A DNA stretch of 38,234 nucleotides from Nitrososphaerota archaeon (GCA_016872015.1 VHBK01000001.1:1-38234), one strand, 5' to 3'; numbered from the stretch's first letter, positions 26,101 through 34,238 are shown. Notes: generated by a model from the sequence alone, not told the origin. Made by a program: numbers and translations.

Positions 26101-26293
26101 AATCCTTGATTATTCTGCCGCGAAGGTGTCCTGCATGAGGAATTCCGTTCATTGTAGGGGGACCTTCAATGAATACTAGATTTTGGCCAGACTTTGCATC
26201 GTCTAGCATTTTTTGCAAATCAAGGCCGGACAAATGTTGGCGTATTTGTTCTTCTATTTTTTTAGAATTGAATTCCCGGTCTAGTTGCAACAT
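23102..26293 (-). CDS. ileS: Isoleucyl-tRNA synthetase
   Basis: 1063 residues, the size of the archaeal/eukaryotic-type enzyme. Class I signatures are PHAGH (52-56, the HIGH motif) and KMSKS (598-602). The editing CP1 domain lies between them, with WTTMPFTLVTD and STGSGLVHLAPANGEED. Zinc-type cysteines appear at CKCGH (471-475) and CKKCG (511-515). GWDTQGLPVE follows the HIGH region. The C-terminal part is the anticodon-binding and extended archaeal tail. It charges tRNA-Ile. A TTTATAAAAT box lies about 24 nt before the ATG. Divergent from purD. Confidence 0.97.
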   Translation of the reverse strand: MLQLDREFNSKKIEEQIRQHLSGLDLQKMLDDAKSGQNLVFIEGPPTMNGIPHAGHLRGRIIKDLWYRYNTLLGHKITFNAGWDTQGLPVELQAEKELGITGGKTEILKSFGIEKLVAECKKLVHKYNEKWIEVDNLLGMSFNQENAYWTYKDEFIEREWQILKKAHEIGVLTEGHRIVAYCPSCQTALSSQEVNQGYEMVQDPSLYYKVKMESEDAFLIVWTTMPFTLVTDAMVGLNPEENYHYVKVEGETWVVGEKRLEEFAKEVKIENYQIIKTVKGVSFEGKKYIHPLLSEIPKLAELAKNPNYHIAVSEEFVDPSTGSGLVHLAPANGEEDYNIAQKRKIPVFSPIDDEVKFTSDAGKYASMFVRDADRPITEDIKVKGALVRIGRIKHKYPLCWRSHHPIVWLARREFFYMLDKLDDKAIEAAEKVEYFFDQPKNRFLGIIKEKHPWCISRERFWGCPLPIWNCKCGHVERLFSRKEILDIATDLPDGPNFELHRPWIDRIGIKCKKCGAQMEREKFVLDTWHNSGSAPYSSLSDSEYSKGIPAPFLTEGIDQTRGWAYTLLVENVILNNKPAPPYSAFLFQGHVLDKNGNKMSKSLGNVMDGKELLTKYPVDLIRFYFIWKSSPIEPINFSTDEMMSRPYQILNTLYHIHLYYKQNSEYDKFDYNTNTISQAKQKNLLGSPDIWILSKLQRLIKLVQENNDSCKFHESARALEDFIINSLSQVYIPITKAELWDEDNSKTDRRFAIYAILHKILKTLDVLIHPLCPYTSEYLHLAVFRKDSILLQSWPAPETDLINDTIEESFDLMKESVSVSSAARMKAKLKRRWPLTDAVVCVAPGQKQKLESLSELLLSQMNIESFKAVELQNRAGLELIAEMQNLKLPVKPLVEMDRKKIGPKAKQHMGALLSAFAGTKPEEIVSNLLKSKSHTFDVGAEKITLDLEDFIVSFDAQDGYAYSQRDSLIVFISTARNREMMARGLVKDLARRLQTLRKEQGYNPTDVLSCAHILDLDSESLEMAKEKSKDLAFLVRVKSVNFESAPQTKDDDIDGQKIRIWIE

Positions 26294-26311
26294 CGTACAA
26301 ACTGTGATCTG

Positions 26312-26321
26312 ATTTTATAAA
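26312..26321 (-). promoter_or_regulatory. TATA-like box of ileS
   Basis: TTTATAAAAT on the minus strand is centred about 24 nt before the ileS ATG. Confidence 0.5.
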
Positions 26322-26350
26322 GCAAGCTAGGTCTGGCCCAGAAACTGCGA

Positions 26351-26357
26351 TTATATA
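26351..26357 (+). promoter_or_regulatory. TATA-like box of purD
   Basis: TTATATA is centred 26 nt before position 26380, so transcription likely begins at or within the first TTG codons of purD. This box and that of ileS share the 77-bp divergent spacer. Confidence 0.45.
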
Positions 26358-26370
26358 CGAGAATGCGAGC

Positions 26371-27645
26371 TTGAGTTTGTTGGTAAATGTTTTGGTTGTC
26401 GGCTCTGGCGGCAGAGAGCACGCCCTAGGATGGAAATTGGCACAATCAAAACAAGTCGCCAAGGTTTTCTTTGCACCTGGAAATGGCGGCACGCAAAACA
26501 ACATTCCAATAAATCCAGAAGAAATTGACAAGCTAATCGAGTTTGCAACAAACAATGACTGCTTTACTGTAGTTGGCCCTGAGGCGCCACTATCCAAGGG
26601 AATAGTGGACAGATTCACAGAAAACAATCTTGGAATATTTGGCCCAACAAAAGAGGCAGCACAACTTGAATCAAGCAAAATCTGGGCAAAGCAGTTCATG
26701 CAAAGAAATGACATCCCCACTGCACCATTTGGAATATTTGATGACGCAAAAGAGGCAAGACAATACGTAGAATCTCTGAATTATCCAGTAGTCATAAAAG
26801 CAGACGGCCTTGCAGCAGGCAAGGGAGTAATTATATGTGATACCAAACAAGACGCATTAACTGCAATAGATGAGATGCTAGTCAAAAACACCTTTGGCTC
26901 TGCTGGCGCAAGTATAGTGATAGAAAAAAGAATTGACGGAATAGAGGCGTCATACATTGCGTTATGTGATGGTACAACTGCAATTCCTATGGCTACAAGT
27001 CAGGACCACAAGAGGATTTTTGATAATGATAAGGGTCCAAACACCGGAGGAATGGGGGCGTATTCGCCAACAGGCGTTATCACAGAAGAAATGGCACAAA
27101 AAATCCAAAAAAATGTCATAGAAAAAACCATCCATGCAATGAAAAAGGAAGGAATCCCGTTCAAGGGATTTTTGTATGCTGGAATAATGATCAAAGACGG
27201 CGAGCCATATGTTCTGGAGTATAATGCACGAATGGGCGACCCAGAATGTCAGCCGATTATGATGCGAATGATCTCTGATCTGTACGAATACTTGCTTGCG
27301 TCATACAAAGGTAATCTTGGATTGCTTCCACAAATTACTTGGAAAAGCCAAACTGCTATCTGTGTTGTCTTGGCATCAAAGGGTTATCCTGACTCTTATC
27401 CAAAAAATGAACCAATTTTGGGCCTTGATTCTGTTAATGATAATAACACCATGGTGTTTCATGCCGGAACAAAGCGAGAAGACAACCAAGTTCTAACAAA
27501 TGGCGGGCGAGTCCTTGGAGTAACCGCACTAGGTGCAACACTGGAATCGGCAATTTCTAATGCATATTTGGCTACACAGAAAATCCAGTGGCAAAACAAG
27601 TACTGCAGAACAGATATTGGCAAAAAAGGCCTAGCCTTTCTCTGA
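26371..27645 (+). CDS. purD: Phosphoribosylamine-glycine ligase (GAR synthetase)
   Basis: Second step of purine synthesis: joins glycine to phosphoribosylamine with ATP. 424 residues, family length. N-terminal NVLVVGSGGREHAL, ATP-grasp core with VIKADGLAAGKGV, the acidic segments EASYIALCDG and YNARMGDPE that hold metal and nucleotide, and DKGPNTGGMGAYSP are all present. The start is one of the TTG codons at 26371, 26377 or 26380; the TATA box position favours the later two. The 3' end overlaps the convergent cyclo-ligase gene by 15 bp. It lies next to folate genes that supply formyl groups for purines. Confidence 0.95.
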   Translation: MSLLVNVLVVGSGGREHALGWKLAQSKQVAKVFFAPGNGGTQNNIPINPEEIDKLIEFATNNDCFTVVGPEAPLSKGIVDRFTENNLGIFGPTKEAAQLESSKIWAKQFMQRNDIPTAPFGIFDDAKEARQYVESLNYPVVIKADGLAAGKGVIICDTKQDALTAIDEMLVKNTFGSAGASIVIEKRIDGIEASYIALCDGTTAIPMATSQDHKRIFDNDKGPNTGGMGAYSPTGVITEEMAQKIQKNVIEKTIHAMKKEGIPFKGFLYAGIMIKDGEPYVLEYNARMGDPECQPIMMRMISDLYEYLLASYKGNLGLLPQITWKSQTAICVVLASKGYPDSYPKNEPILGLDSVNDNNTMVFHAGTKREDNQVLTNGGRVLGVTALGATLESAISNAYLATQKIQWQNKYCRTDIGKKGLAFL

Positions 27646-28191
27646 GTGAATAATTTCGTCTTCTGTTACTATGATGTCTATTTTGACATCTGACTTTTCA
27701 TACGGGATGTTTTTTGCAATAGATTTAGAGTATGCCAGTGCTATGGTTGGAGTTTTTCTACCTGCAAGGAATCTATCGTAGAATCCCATTCCATATCCTA
27801 GCCTTTGACCAGTCTTTGTCATTGCCACTGCCGGAACTATGATTAGATCAAAGCTGTCGACCATTCTGCAATATTGCTTTGGCTCCATTATGCCAAACTC
27901 GCCTTTTTCTAAATCCTCGAATTTCTTAACATCACAGAACACCAAGTGCTCTTCTTTTACGCGTGGAAGTGCAAGTGTCTTGCCGTGACTGAGAATTTCC
28001 TGCATTATCTCATGTGTTTTGACCTCGCTTCCAGTAGAGTGATAGCACGCAATGGTTTGCGCCTTTCGGTATTGTTCTATTTTACCTAGGTTTTTTCTTA
28101 TTTGCCTGCTTGCAATTTCTATCAAATCTGCTGAGAGCCAGTCCCTTTTTTCTAGGAACTGCTTGCGGAGATTTTCCTTAGTTTCTGCCAT
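27631..28191 (-). CDS. 5-formyltetrahydrofolate cyclo-ligase
   Basis: 186 residues. Converts 5-formyl-THF to 5,10-methenyl-THF using ATP, returning stored folate to use. The basic N terminus (LRKQFLEKRDWL), the ACYHSTGSEVKTHEI stretch, ALPRV and the diagnostic GYGMGFYDRFL near residue 140 fit the family. Its start overlaps the end of folD by 14 bp, so it is co-translated with FolD, which uses the methenyl product. Convergent overlap with purD. Confidence 0.93.
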   Translation of the reverse strand: MAETKENLRKQFLEKRDWLSADLIEIASRQIRKNLGKIEQYRKAQTIACYHSTGSEVKTHEIMQEILSHGKTLALPRVKEEHLVFCDVKKFEDLEKGEFGIMEPKQYCRMVDSFDLIIVPAVAMTKTGQRLGYGMGFYDRFLAGRKTPTIALAYSKSIAKNIPYEKSDVKIDIIVTEDEIIHSEKG

Positions 28192-29035
28192 GGCTTGCCG
28201 CAGTTATCGTGTTTTTTAATAGCATCGCAATGGTCATCGGGCCCACTCCTCCGGGAACCGGGGATGCAAAGGATGCCTTTTGGATTATTTTTTCAAAATC
28301 GCAATCACCTACTAGCTTGCCGTCAAGCCTGCTGGTAGCAACATCAATTACTATTGCGCCATCCTTTATCATCTCTGGCGTTAGTATGAATTTTGTCCTA
28401 TCGCCGACTCCTGTTATGATAATGTCTGCATTTTTGCAAACAGCTGCCAGGTTTTTGGTCTTTGAATGTGCAACTGTGACTGTGGCATTTTTTTCTAGTA
28501 GCAAATGGATCAGAGGCTTTCCAACTAAATTACTTCGATTAATGATTACGGCGTTTTTTCCTTCTAGCGGTATTGAATAATACTGGAATAACTCCATTAT
28601 GCCGGATGGTGTGCATGCCTTCAGTTCAGCCTTTTTCATTGCAAGAAGCCCTGCATTTTGAGGTGTTAGGCCGTCTACATCTTTTGCAGGTAAAATCCTA
28701 GATGTTGTCTCAAATTCGTTGCACTGTGGGGGCAGTGGCAACTGAACCAATATGCCGTGGACCTCATAGTCTTTGTTTAGTATATCGACTAGCAAATTTA
28801 GCTCTGTCTGTGTTACGGTGGATGGCAGCTTGTGGTCTTTTGTCTTGATTCCAACTTCGGCGCATGCCTTTTGTTTGTTTTTTACGTATGTAGCAGATGC
28901 TGGATCATCACCAACTAGGACTGTTGCAAGGCACGGCTGAACCCCTCTGACTTTTAGATTCTCTGCATCTTTTTTGACCTGCTCGCGCACAGACGCAGAA
29001 ACTACCAATCCATCTATTTTTGTGCCAGCCAACAA
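28178..29035 (-). CDS. folD: Bifunctional methylene-THF dehydrogenase / methenyl-THF cyclohydrolase
   Basis: 285 residues, family length. Interconverts 5,10-methylene-, methenyl- and 10-formyl-THF with NAD(P). The catalytic lysine lies in SATYVKNKQKACAEVGI, the HGILVQLPLP and KDVDGLTPQN motifs follow, and the Rossmann part has VIINRSNLVGKP and ASPVPGGVGPMT. Two TTG codons at 29035 and 29032 can start it; TTAAATTAG centred near 29061 fits a leaderless transcript. First gene of a two-gene operon with the cyclo-ligase. Its 10-formyl-THF feeds purN-type steps. Confidence 0.95.
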   Translation of the reverse strand: MLAGTKIDGLVVSASVREQVKKDAENLKVRGVQPCLATVLVGDDPASATYVKNKQKACAEVGIKTKDHKLPSTVTQTELNLLVDILNKDYEVHGILVQLPLPPQCNEFETTSRILPAKDVDGLTPQNAGLLAMKKAELKACTPSGIMELFQYYSIPLEGKNAVIINRSNLVGKPLIHLLLEKNATVTVAHSKTKNLAAVCKNADIIITGVGDRTKFILTPEMIKDGAIVIDVATSRLDGKLVGDCDFEKIIQKASFASPVPGGVGPMTIAMLLKNTITAASHGRN

Positions 29036-29290
29036 GACCTATCTAAAATAATTCTAATTTAACTTATCAAAAGATTGATGGGAACGACGAAATGGTAAAG
29101 CAGCAGGGTTATCTGTAGATAATATCGTCCTCGTCACACAAAACTTGCATCAGAAATATTTGTGCTCAGATTAACTTTGTTAACTCAGAATTATTAGTCA
29201 GGAATCCAGCCCTTGGCTCAATGATTGAAATTAACAAATTCTGCGTAATGGTTATAGGCAATTTGAGCACAATACCAATCAAACACAAAA

Positions 29291-30496
29291 ATGAATTCCC
29301 GTGAAAAAGTTCTAGTTGGCATAGTTGTGGCACTCGCACTGACATTATCCGTTGGATTTGCCACAAACTTTGGAACATCAAAAACAGCCCTAGTGCAAAG
29401 CCCACAACCATCAGCACCAATAATCGACCAGCAAGAGCCAATCAATACGCCAAAGCTAGAGTATGCTGCAATCTCTGATGCGCCAGACCAAAAAAGCCCA
29501 CTGACAGTTTTGTTCAAAAAAGTAGAAAATTCCGTAGTTCAGATAAATGCCAAGGTATCGACTGTAAACTCTAATATCATAATTAATGGCTCACCACTTG
29601 AAAGCCAGTCATCAAGGCTTGGCTCTGGATTTGTCTATGACACGCAAGGCCACATCATTACCAATAATCACGTAATCTCTGGTGCGCAAGAAGTGGATGT
29701 GCGATTTGTTGATGGAAACATCTATTCTGCCAAAGTAATTGGTACGGATCCCTTCAACGATGTTGCGGTATTGCAAATAACTGATGATTTCTCTGAAGAA
29801 ACCCTAAACCCACTACCACTTGCAAACTCGGCAGAACTTGAGGTAGGCCAGCAAATAATCGCAATTGGCAACCCATTTGGCCTATCCAACACCATGACAA
29901 CTGGAATAGTAAGCCAGGTCGGAAGACTGTTGCCAAACCGAGATGCTGGATATTCAATTCCTAGTGTAATCCAGACCGATGCCGCAATCAACCCCGGTAA
30001 TTCTGGCGGACCGATGCTGAATCTGGAAGGCCAAGTAATTGGAATAAACACCGCAATCCAGTCTACTACTGGCGAGTTTTCAGGAATTGGCTTTGCAGTT
30101 CCATCCAATACTATCAAGCGCCTAGTCCCAGTCCTAATAGAAAAAGGAGGCTATACCCATCCTTGGCTTGGAGTTTCTGGAACCAGTCTTACGCCAGACA
30201 TTGCAAAGATGATTGACCTGCCAAAGAACTATCATGGTGTATTTGTCACCACTGTAGTACCGGATGGTCCTGCAGAGCAAGCCGGTATACAAGAGGCAAC
30301 ATACAATGCAAACCGCGAACTAAAGGGAGGGGACGTAATTGTGGCACTCGATGGAAAAGCCGTACGAGACATTGATGATCTAATCATATATCTGGCAGAA
30401 AACAAGTCTGTGGGCGATACCGTCTCAATTCAGATTAATCGTGCGGGGGAACAGCTAGAAATTGTGGCAACCCTTGCCGCAAGACCCGCAAATTAA
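29291..30496 (+). CDS. HtrA/DegP-like serine protease with PDZ domain, membrane-anchored
   Basis: 401 residues. An N-terminal hydrophobic helix (about 7-25) acts as anchor or signal, then a low-complexity linker rich in Pro and Gln. The trypsin-like domain has the full triad His127 (TNNHVI), Asp157 (FNDVAVL) and Ser238 (GNSGGP). A PDZ domain follows from about residue 290 (YHGVFVTTVVPDGPAEQAGI, GGDVIVALDGKAV). It likely degrades or refolds damaged envelope proteins outside the membrane. A TTATAG box near 29251 gives a short leader before the ATG. The spacer before it (29036-29290) shows no gene. Confidence 0.95.
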   Translation: MNSREKVLVGIVVALALTLSVGFATNFGTSKTALVQSPQPSAPIIDQQEPINTPKLEYAAISDAPDQKSPLTVLFKKVENSVVQINAKVSTVNSNIIINGSPLESQSSRLGSGFVYDTQGHIITNNHVISGAQEVDVRFVDGNIYSAKVIGTDPFNDVAVLQITDDFSEETLNPLPLANSAELEVGQQIIAIGNPFGLSNTMTTGIVSQVGRLLPNRDAGYSIPSVIQTDAAINPGNSGGPMLNLEGQVIGINTAIQSTTGEFSGIGFAVPSNTIKRLVPVLIEKGGYTHPWLGVSGTSLTPDIAKMIDLPKNYHGVFVTTVVPDGPAEQAGIQEATYNANRELKGGDVIVALDGKAVRDIDDLIIYLAENKSVGDTVSIQINRAGEQLEIVATLAARPAN

Positions 30497-30526
30497 TTTA
30501 AATTCCAGATTTTCCGATTTTATATT

Positions 30527-30673
30527 ATGAAAAAGGATGTCAATTCTATTGATAAGGCCGGATTTTCCAACAAGTTCTTTGAAGAGCTTGGCAAAGAGCA
30601 TGACAAAGTTAACGAATTTGCAAATAAACAAAAACAGCTAAGACAAAAACACAACCAGTCCAACCTAAAATAG
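30527..30673 (+). CDS. Small charged helical protein (48 aa)
   Basis: An ATG frame of 48 codons: MKKDVNSIDKAGFSNKFFEE at the start, then Lys/Gln/Glu-rich helix to the stop. No membrane part or motif. An AT-rich TTTTATATTATG context just upstream and the 2-bp gap to the next gene suggest it heads a two-gene unit with the membrane protein at 30676. No family recognised. Confidence 0.5.
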   Translation: MKKDVNSIDKAGFSNKFFEELGKEHDKVNEFANKQKQLRQKHNQSNLK

Positions 30674-30675
30674 TC

Positions 30676-31614
30676 TTGATTGCGCATCTTTTGGCCATAA
30701 TTGGAATCCTTGTGCTGTCAGGCACCATATTTTCTGTTGATGCTGCGACCATAAAGCAAACGATGGATGGTGCAATGGATGTCACAATAGAGCACCCAGA
30801 TTCTGTTATTGCGGGGCGCAACTTTGCAGTGTCGATATTTGTTCAAAACAACGGCTGGGAGGACAAGCAAAATGTCCGATTTGCAGTAGAGTCGCAAAGC
30901 CAGTCTATTTTGGCAAAAAACCAAACTATTTCCATTGAGCGCCTATCAAAGAGCGGCTCTTTTGGCGGAACTCTAGAGTTTAGCACCGCTCCAGAATCTG
31001 AGATTGGCACGCATTACTTGAATGGCTTGTACTCGCATGTACTGCTATCTAACAACGAAACACCACAGCCGGAATTTCAAAAAAACATTGCAATCCCAAT
31101 TTTGATCAAGGCGGCACCAGAAATTCAGCTAAATACAGTCACACCTACTAGCATATTTCCAAATGCTGAATTTCCATTTGATGTGGAAATAACATCAAAG
31201 GATGTCCTGGTGCGAGACGTCACAGTCCAGATAATTGCGCCTTCCGATGTGAGCATTCGAGGGCAGACATCCTATACTTATTCCGTAATAGAAAAAGACA
31301 CCCCAATATTCATTCGAACCCAGGTGGTTACCGACCCCAAAGATGTGACATCAGAGCACAAGATCCCATTTGAGGTCGTAGTATCATACACTGACGACTC
31401 TGGTGAGGATAAAACCACATCAAAAACAGTCTCGCTTTTGCTTAGGCCTAGGACCTTTATGGAATTTACAACCGATGGTGGACTTTGGCTTGGCGGGTTC
31501 TTTTTGGCACCATATGTCAGTATTGGAACAATAGTAGGCATTCCAGCCGGCGCATTATTCTCGTTATTTATTCATCGACTGCAAAAAAGAAAACAATCAA
31601 GGAAAAAAAAGTAA
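30676..31614 (+). CDS. Secreted Ig-like protein with C-terminal membrane anchor, unknown function
   Basis: 312 residues, TTG start. A signal peptide (IAHLLAIIGILVLSGTIFSV then DAA) is followed by two beta-rich modules about 30-150 and 150-250 (DVTIEHPDSVIAGRNFAVSI, SIFPNAEFPFDVEITSKDV) that resemble CARDB/Ig-like folds. A C-terminal helix about 278-298 ends in the strongly basic HRLQKRKQSRKKK inside the cell. It is probably a surface or envelope protein; binding partner unknown. Start lies 2 bp after the preceding small gene. Confidence 0.75.
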   Translation: MIAHLLAIIGILVLSGTIFSVDAATIKQTMDGAMDVTIEHPDSVIAGRNFAVSIFVQNNGWEDKQNVRFAVESQSQSILAKNQTISIERLSKSGSFGGTLEFSTAPESEIGTHYLNGLYSHVLLSNNETPQPEFQKNIAIPILIKAAPEIQLNTVTPTSIFPNAEFPFDVEITSKDVLVRDVTVQIIAPSDVSIRGQTSYTYSVIEKDTPIFIRTQVVTDPKDVTSEHKIPFEVVVSYTDDSGEDKTTSKTVSLLLRPRTFMEFTTDGGLWLGGFFLAPYVSIGTIVGIPAGALFSLFIHRLQKRKQSRKKK

Positions 31615-31618
31615 TGCC

Positions 31619-31939
31619 ATGAAAATAGAGTTTGACGTAAAAAAGTACATAGAAGAGATAAAAAACTCGGACGAGTATTTTCACACATTTATCAATCGGG
31701 AAAACATTGCGGCAGGCGTCTTGGTACTGGAACCAGGAGAAGAAGACACGCAAACTCCTCATGAGGCAGACGAATTATACTATGTAATCAAGGGAGACGG
31801 CTTTTTGCAAATAAACAAAAAAGACTATTCAATTTCAGACGGCCTTGCATATTATGTGCAAAAAAACATACCGCACAAATTTTACGGAAACAAAAAGCAG
31901 CTAATTGTCTTGTATTTTTTTAGCGGCCCAGATTCCTAG
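31619..31939 (+). CDS. Cupin domain protein
   Basis: 106 residues, a single small cupin barrel. First motif PHEADELYYVIKGDG with His48 and Glu52, second motif with IPHKFYG and His86; one metal ligand of the usual set (the first His of HxH) is replaced, so metal binding may be weak. Function (sensor, isomerase or dioxygenase-like) cannot be told. The start follows the membrane protein stop by 4 bp, so it is likely co-transcribed. The 3' end overlaps purN by 20 bp. Confidence 0.85.
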   Translation: MKIEFDVKKYIEEIKNSDEYFHTFINRENIAAGVLVLEPGEEDTQTPHEADELYYVIKGDGFLQINKKDYSISDGLAYYVQKNIPHKFYGNKKQLIVLYFFSGPDS

Positions 31940-32540
31940 TCTTTCTGCCATTTATCTTGACTTTGCCTTCGGCTACTAGTCTTACTGCTTTTGCATAAGC
32001 GACATGTTCTTTTGCCAGAATTCTCTTTGAGAGTGTTTCTTCAGTGTAGCCGTCTTTGATGGGTACAATTTCCTGTAGTATAATGGGACCTGTGTCGACT
32101 CCAGAGTCTACAAAGTGGACAGTGCACCCTGAATATTTTACCCCATAGTCTAATGCCTGCTTTTGCGCATGCAGTCCTGGAAATGATGGCAATAACGCTG
32201 GATGGATGTTGAGTATTTTGTTTTTGTATTTTGCAATAAACTCGGGACTAATTATTCTCATAAATCCTGCCAGGCAAACTAGGCCTGACTTTGGGGTGAC
32301 TCTGTATTTTTCCAGGGTTTTGATGATTAACTGATCGTATTCCCAACGCGTGCCTGAGAAACCCTTGCTCGGAATTGTCTCTGTTGGCACGCCTAACTTT
32401 TGGGCAATTTTGAGTCCTTTGGCGTCTGGATTATTCGATATTACTATTGCAGGATTGATTGGAATTTTCTGTTTTTTTATTGCTTTTAGAATTGCCTCCA
32501 TATTGCTACCTCTGCCTGAAATCAAAATCCCAAGATTCAC
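31920..32540 (-). CDS. purN: Phosphoribosylglycinamide formyltransferase
   Basis: 206 residues. Transfers formyl from 10-formyl-THF to GAR in purine synthesis. Signatures: LGILISGRGSNMEAI for the substrate loop, CLAGFMRIISPEF, NIHPALLPSFPGLHA with the catalytic Asn-His pair, and the catalytic Asp in VDSGVDTGPI. The start is GTG. It completes the GAR steps with purD elsewhere in the window, though the two are not in one operon. Convergent overlap with the cupin gene. Confidence 0.94.
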   Translation of the reverse strand: MNLGILISGRGSNMEAILKAIKKQKIPINPAIVISNNPDAKGLKIAQKLGVPTETIPSKGFSGTRWEYDQLIIKTLEKYRVTPKSGLVCLAGFMRIISPEFIAKYKNKILNIHPALLPSFPGLHAQKQALDYGVKYSGCTVHFVDSGVDTGPIILQEIVPIKDGYTEETLSKRILAKEHVAYAKAVRLVAEGKVKINGRKTRNLGR

Positions 32541-32572
32541 ATTTTTTCTGTAAGTGCGACTGATTTTATGCT

Positions 32573-33382
32573 TTAGTATTTTGGCAGTCTTATTGTAAAG
32601 ACGGTTCCTTTGTTTACAATACTAGAGCACTCTATTGTGCCACCGTGGTTTTCTATAATGCTCTTGCAGCTGGCAAGGCCTAGACCAGTTCCGCCTGGCT
32701 TTGTGGTAAATAACGGCTCAAAGATTCTTGGCAAGTGTTCCTTTTCTATTCCGCGGCCATTGTCAATCACATCAATTATGGTATAGTCGTCTATTTCAGA
32801 TGCCTGTATCATCACTCTTCCTCCATCGTCTCTGGCCTGCAATGCATTTAGTATCAAATTGGAAAATACTATCTCTAGCTGTTTTGCATCGCCGTACACA
32901 TCGACGTTTTGGTCTGGCAAAATGATTTTTGCGTGTGATGGGATATTTAGGCCAGAAACTGTATCTTTGAGTAGTATCAGAATTGACGTCTTTTCCATCA
33001 CAAGGTTACTTGTTCTGACGTAATCCAAGACGTCATGGATCTGTTGCGACATTTTGTTTGCCGCTCGCTCTATTCTATCATGGCCTTCCTTGGTTTTTTT
33101 GTCAGGGTTTGGGTTTTTGAGATTTAGCAGCTCTATTGTGTTTTTGATTATTGTTAATGGATTTTGCAGATCATGAGCCAGTCTGGAAGACATTTCTCCA
33201 ATTGTGTATAGTTTGTCTTTTTTGATTGATATGTTTGTGGGGTTGATTTCTTCTTGTTCCTGATTTTGCGATATTCTGTCGGCATCCTCTCTTGCATGCC
33301 TTAGTAGTCTTTCCGCATCCTCTTGCGCATTTTTCAGTAACCTGTCTACCTCGTCACCTTTTGGGGTCTTCCTAGGATGCAT
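32573..33382 (-). CDS. Soluble sensor histidine kinase with coiled-coil N terminus
   Basis: 269 residues, no membrane helix. The N-terminal 45 residues form a heptad helix (RLLKNAQEDAERLLRHARED). HisKA has the phospho-acceptor His70 in RLAHDLQNP; HATPase has SNLILNALQA (N-box), DNGRGIE (G1), RIFEPLFTT and GTGLGLA (G2). There is no sensor domain, so input must come from a partner through the coiled coil. The kinase core closely matches the membrane kinase at 10962-12458. It is divergent from the putative regulator at 33448, 65 bp apart, which may be its partner or share its promoter region. Confidence 0.93.
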   Translation of the reverse strand: MHPRKTPKGDEVDRLLKNAQEDAERLLRHAREDADRISQNQEQEEINPTNISIKKDKLYTIGEMSSRLAHDLQNPLTIIKNTIELLNLKNPNPDKKTKEGHDRIERAANKMSQQIHDVLDYVRTSNLVMEKTSILILLKDTVSGLNIPSHAKIILPDQNVDVYGDAKQLEIVFSNLILNALQARDDGGRVMIQASEIDDYTIIDVIDNGRGIEKEHLPRIFEPLFTTKPGGTGLGLASCKSIIENHGGTIECSSIVNKGTVFTIRLPKY

Positions 33383-33447
33383 GGTTTTGTTTCAGACTAA
33401 TGTAGATATTTGAACTAGTCTGTTTTGTGTAAACATTATCCGCATAA

Positions 33448-33714
33448 ATGGGCAAATTACCAAATTCTAAAACATCAGTCTTGTTTTTATATCTGAATGA
33501 TGAGATGATCATATCTATGGATGCCACAGAAGCCCAAATAAAAAAAGCACTGGTGGCATTTGCAGTAGAAAAGACACTCTTGAATCTAGGAGAGCCAGTA
33601 TACCAAAAAGTGGCAAAGACGCTAAAAGACGACTATGCCTGCTTTATTCCTGATTGCTATGATCATCCAGAATACCTAAAGAGAATCTTGGCAGCAGAAC
33701 CGTACAAAAAATAG
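33448..33714 (+). CDS. NitrOD5-like domain protein, probably the 5' part of a frameshifted regulator gene
   Basis: 88 residues. The stretch AVEKTLLNLGEPVYQKVAKT followed by CFIPDCYDHPEYLKRIL resembles, from memory, the NitrOD5 output domain described in Nitrososphaeria signalling proteins. The frame ends at TAG right after a run of six A (TAC AAA AAA TAG). One extra A there would continue into KIENRLFEKFGITLTESLEQ and the next frame at 33759. So this is likely the N-terminal half of one gene, though an independent small protein is possible. Confidence 0.65.
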   Translation: MGKLPNSKTSVLFLYLNDEMIISMDATEAQIKKALVAFAVEKTLLNLGEPVYQKVAKTLKDDYACFIPDCYDHPEYLKRILAAEPYKK

Positions 33715-33758
33715 AAAACAGACTCTTTGAGAAATTTGGTATCACACTTACTGAATCC

Positions 33759-34238
33759 TTGGAACAATTCCAGAAACTAGACTCTGTATTGCGCGAATAC
33801 TTTGGCGCTGCAGCCGACGGTCTTGAGCAGAAATTCCTCAAAAGCGTTTGTACCGTCAATTTCACAAACGATGAGACCTGGCTAGTAATTGACAACTCTG
33901 TTTTGACTGGTGTAATTCTGGGTTCATTTGGCGATGATGACAAAAAGCGAATTCTTGGCGCATTAAACGGCAACCCACTCATCGTATCTCAGATCATAGA
34001 TCTGTGCAGTATTGCGCAGACTTCGGGATACCGAAAGGTAAATGCCCTAATTGACGACGGGCTACTTGTCCCATCTGGCTATATAACAACAAATGATGGC
34101 AAAAAGGTCTCAAAATATCGCTCTGTCTTTGATAATATCAAAATAGACATAGTCAAAAACAAGATTACTGTATCGCTTCGCCTGGCAAAGGAAGATATTG
34201 GCAGTAGCACAATTCTGACTGTCTGCACTCAGGCATAA
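33759..34238 (+). CDS. Winged-helix regulator-like protein, probably the 3' part of a frameshifted gene
   Basis: 159 residues from a TTG. Residues about 66-115 form a helix-turn-helix (KKRILGALNGNPLIVSQIID, then SGYRKVNALIDDGLLVPSG) followed by wing-like strands, as in archaeal ArsR/TrmB-like transcription factors. The reading frame extends upstream without a stop to about 33666, through coding-like sequence that lacks any ATG, and meets the preceding frame at an A-run. The T-rich sequence after the stop (34252-34300) may end transcription. Together the two frames would encode about 263 residues: NitrOD5-like input or partner domain, linker, HTH. Confidence 0.7.
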   Translation: MEQFQKLDSVLREYFGAAADGLEQKFLKSVCTVNFTNDETWLVIDNSVLTGVILGSFGDDDKKRILGALNGNPLIVSQIIDLCSIAQTSGYRKVNALIDDGLLVPSGYITTNDGKKVSKYRSVFDNIKIDIVKNKITVSLRLAKEDIGSSTILTVCTQA

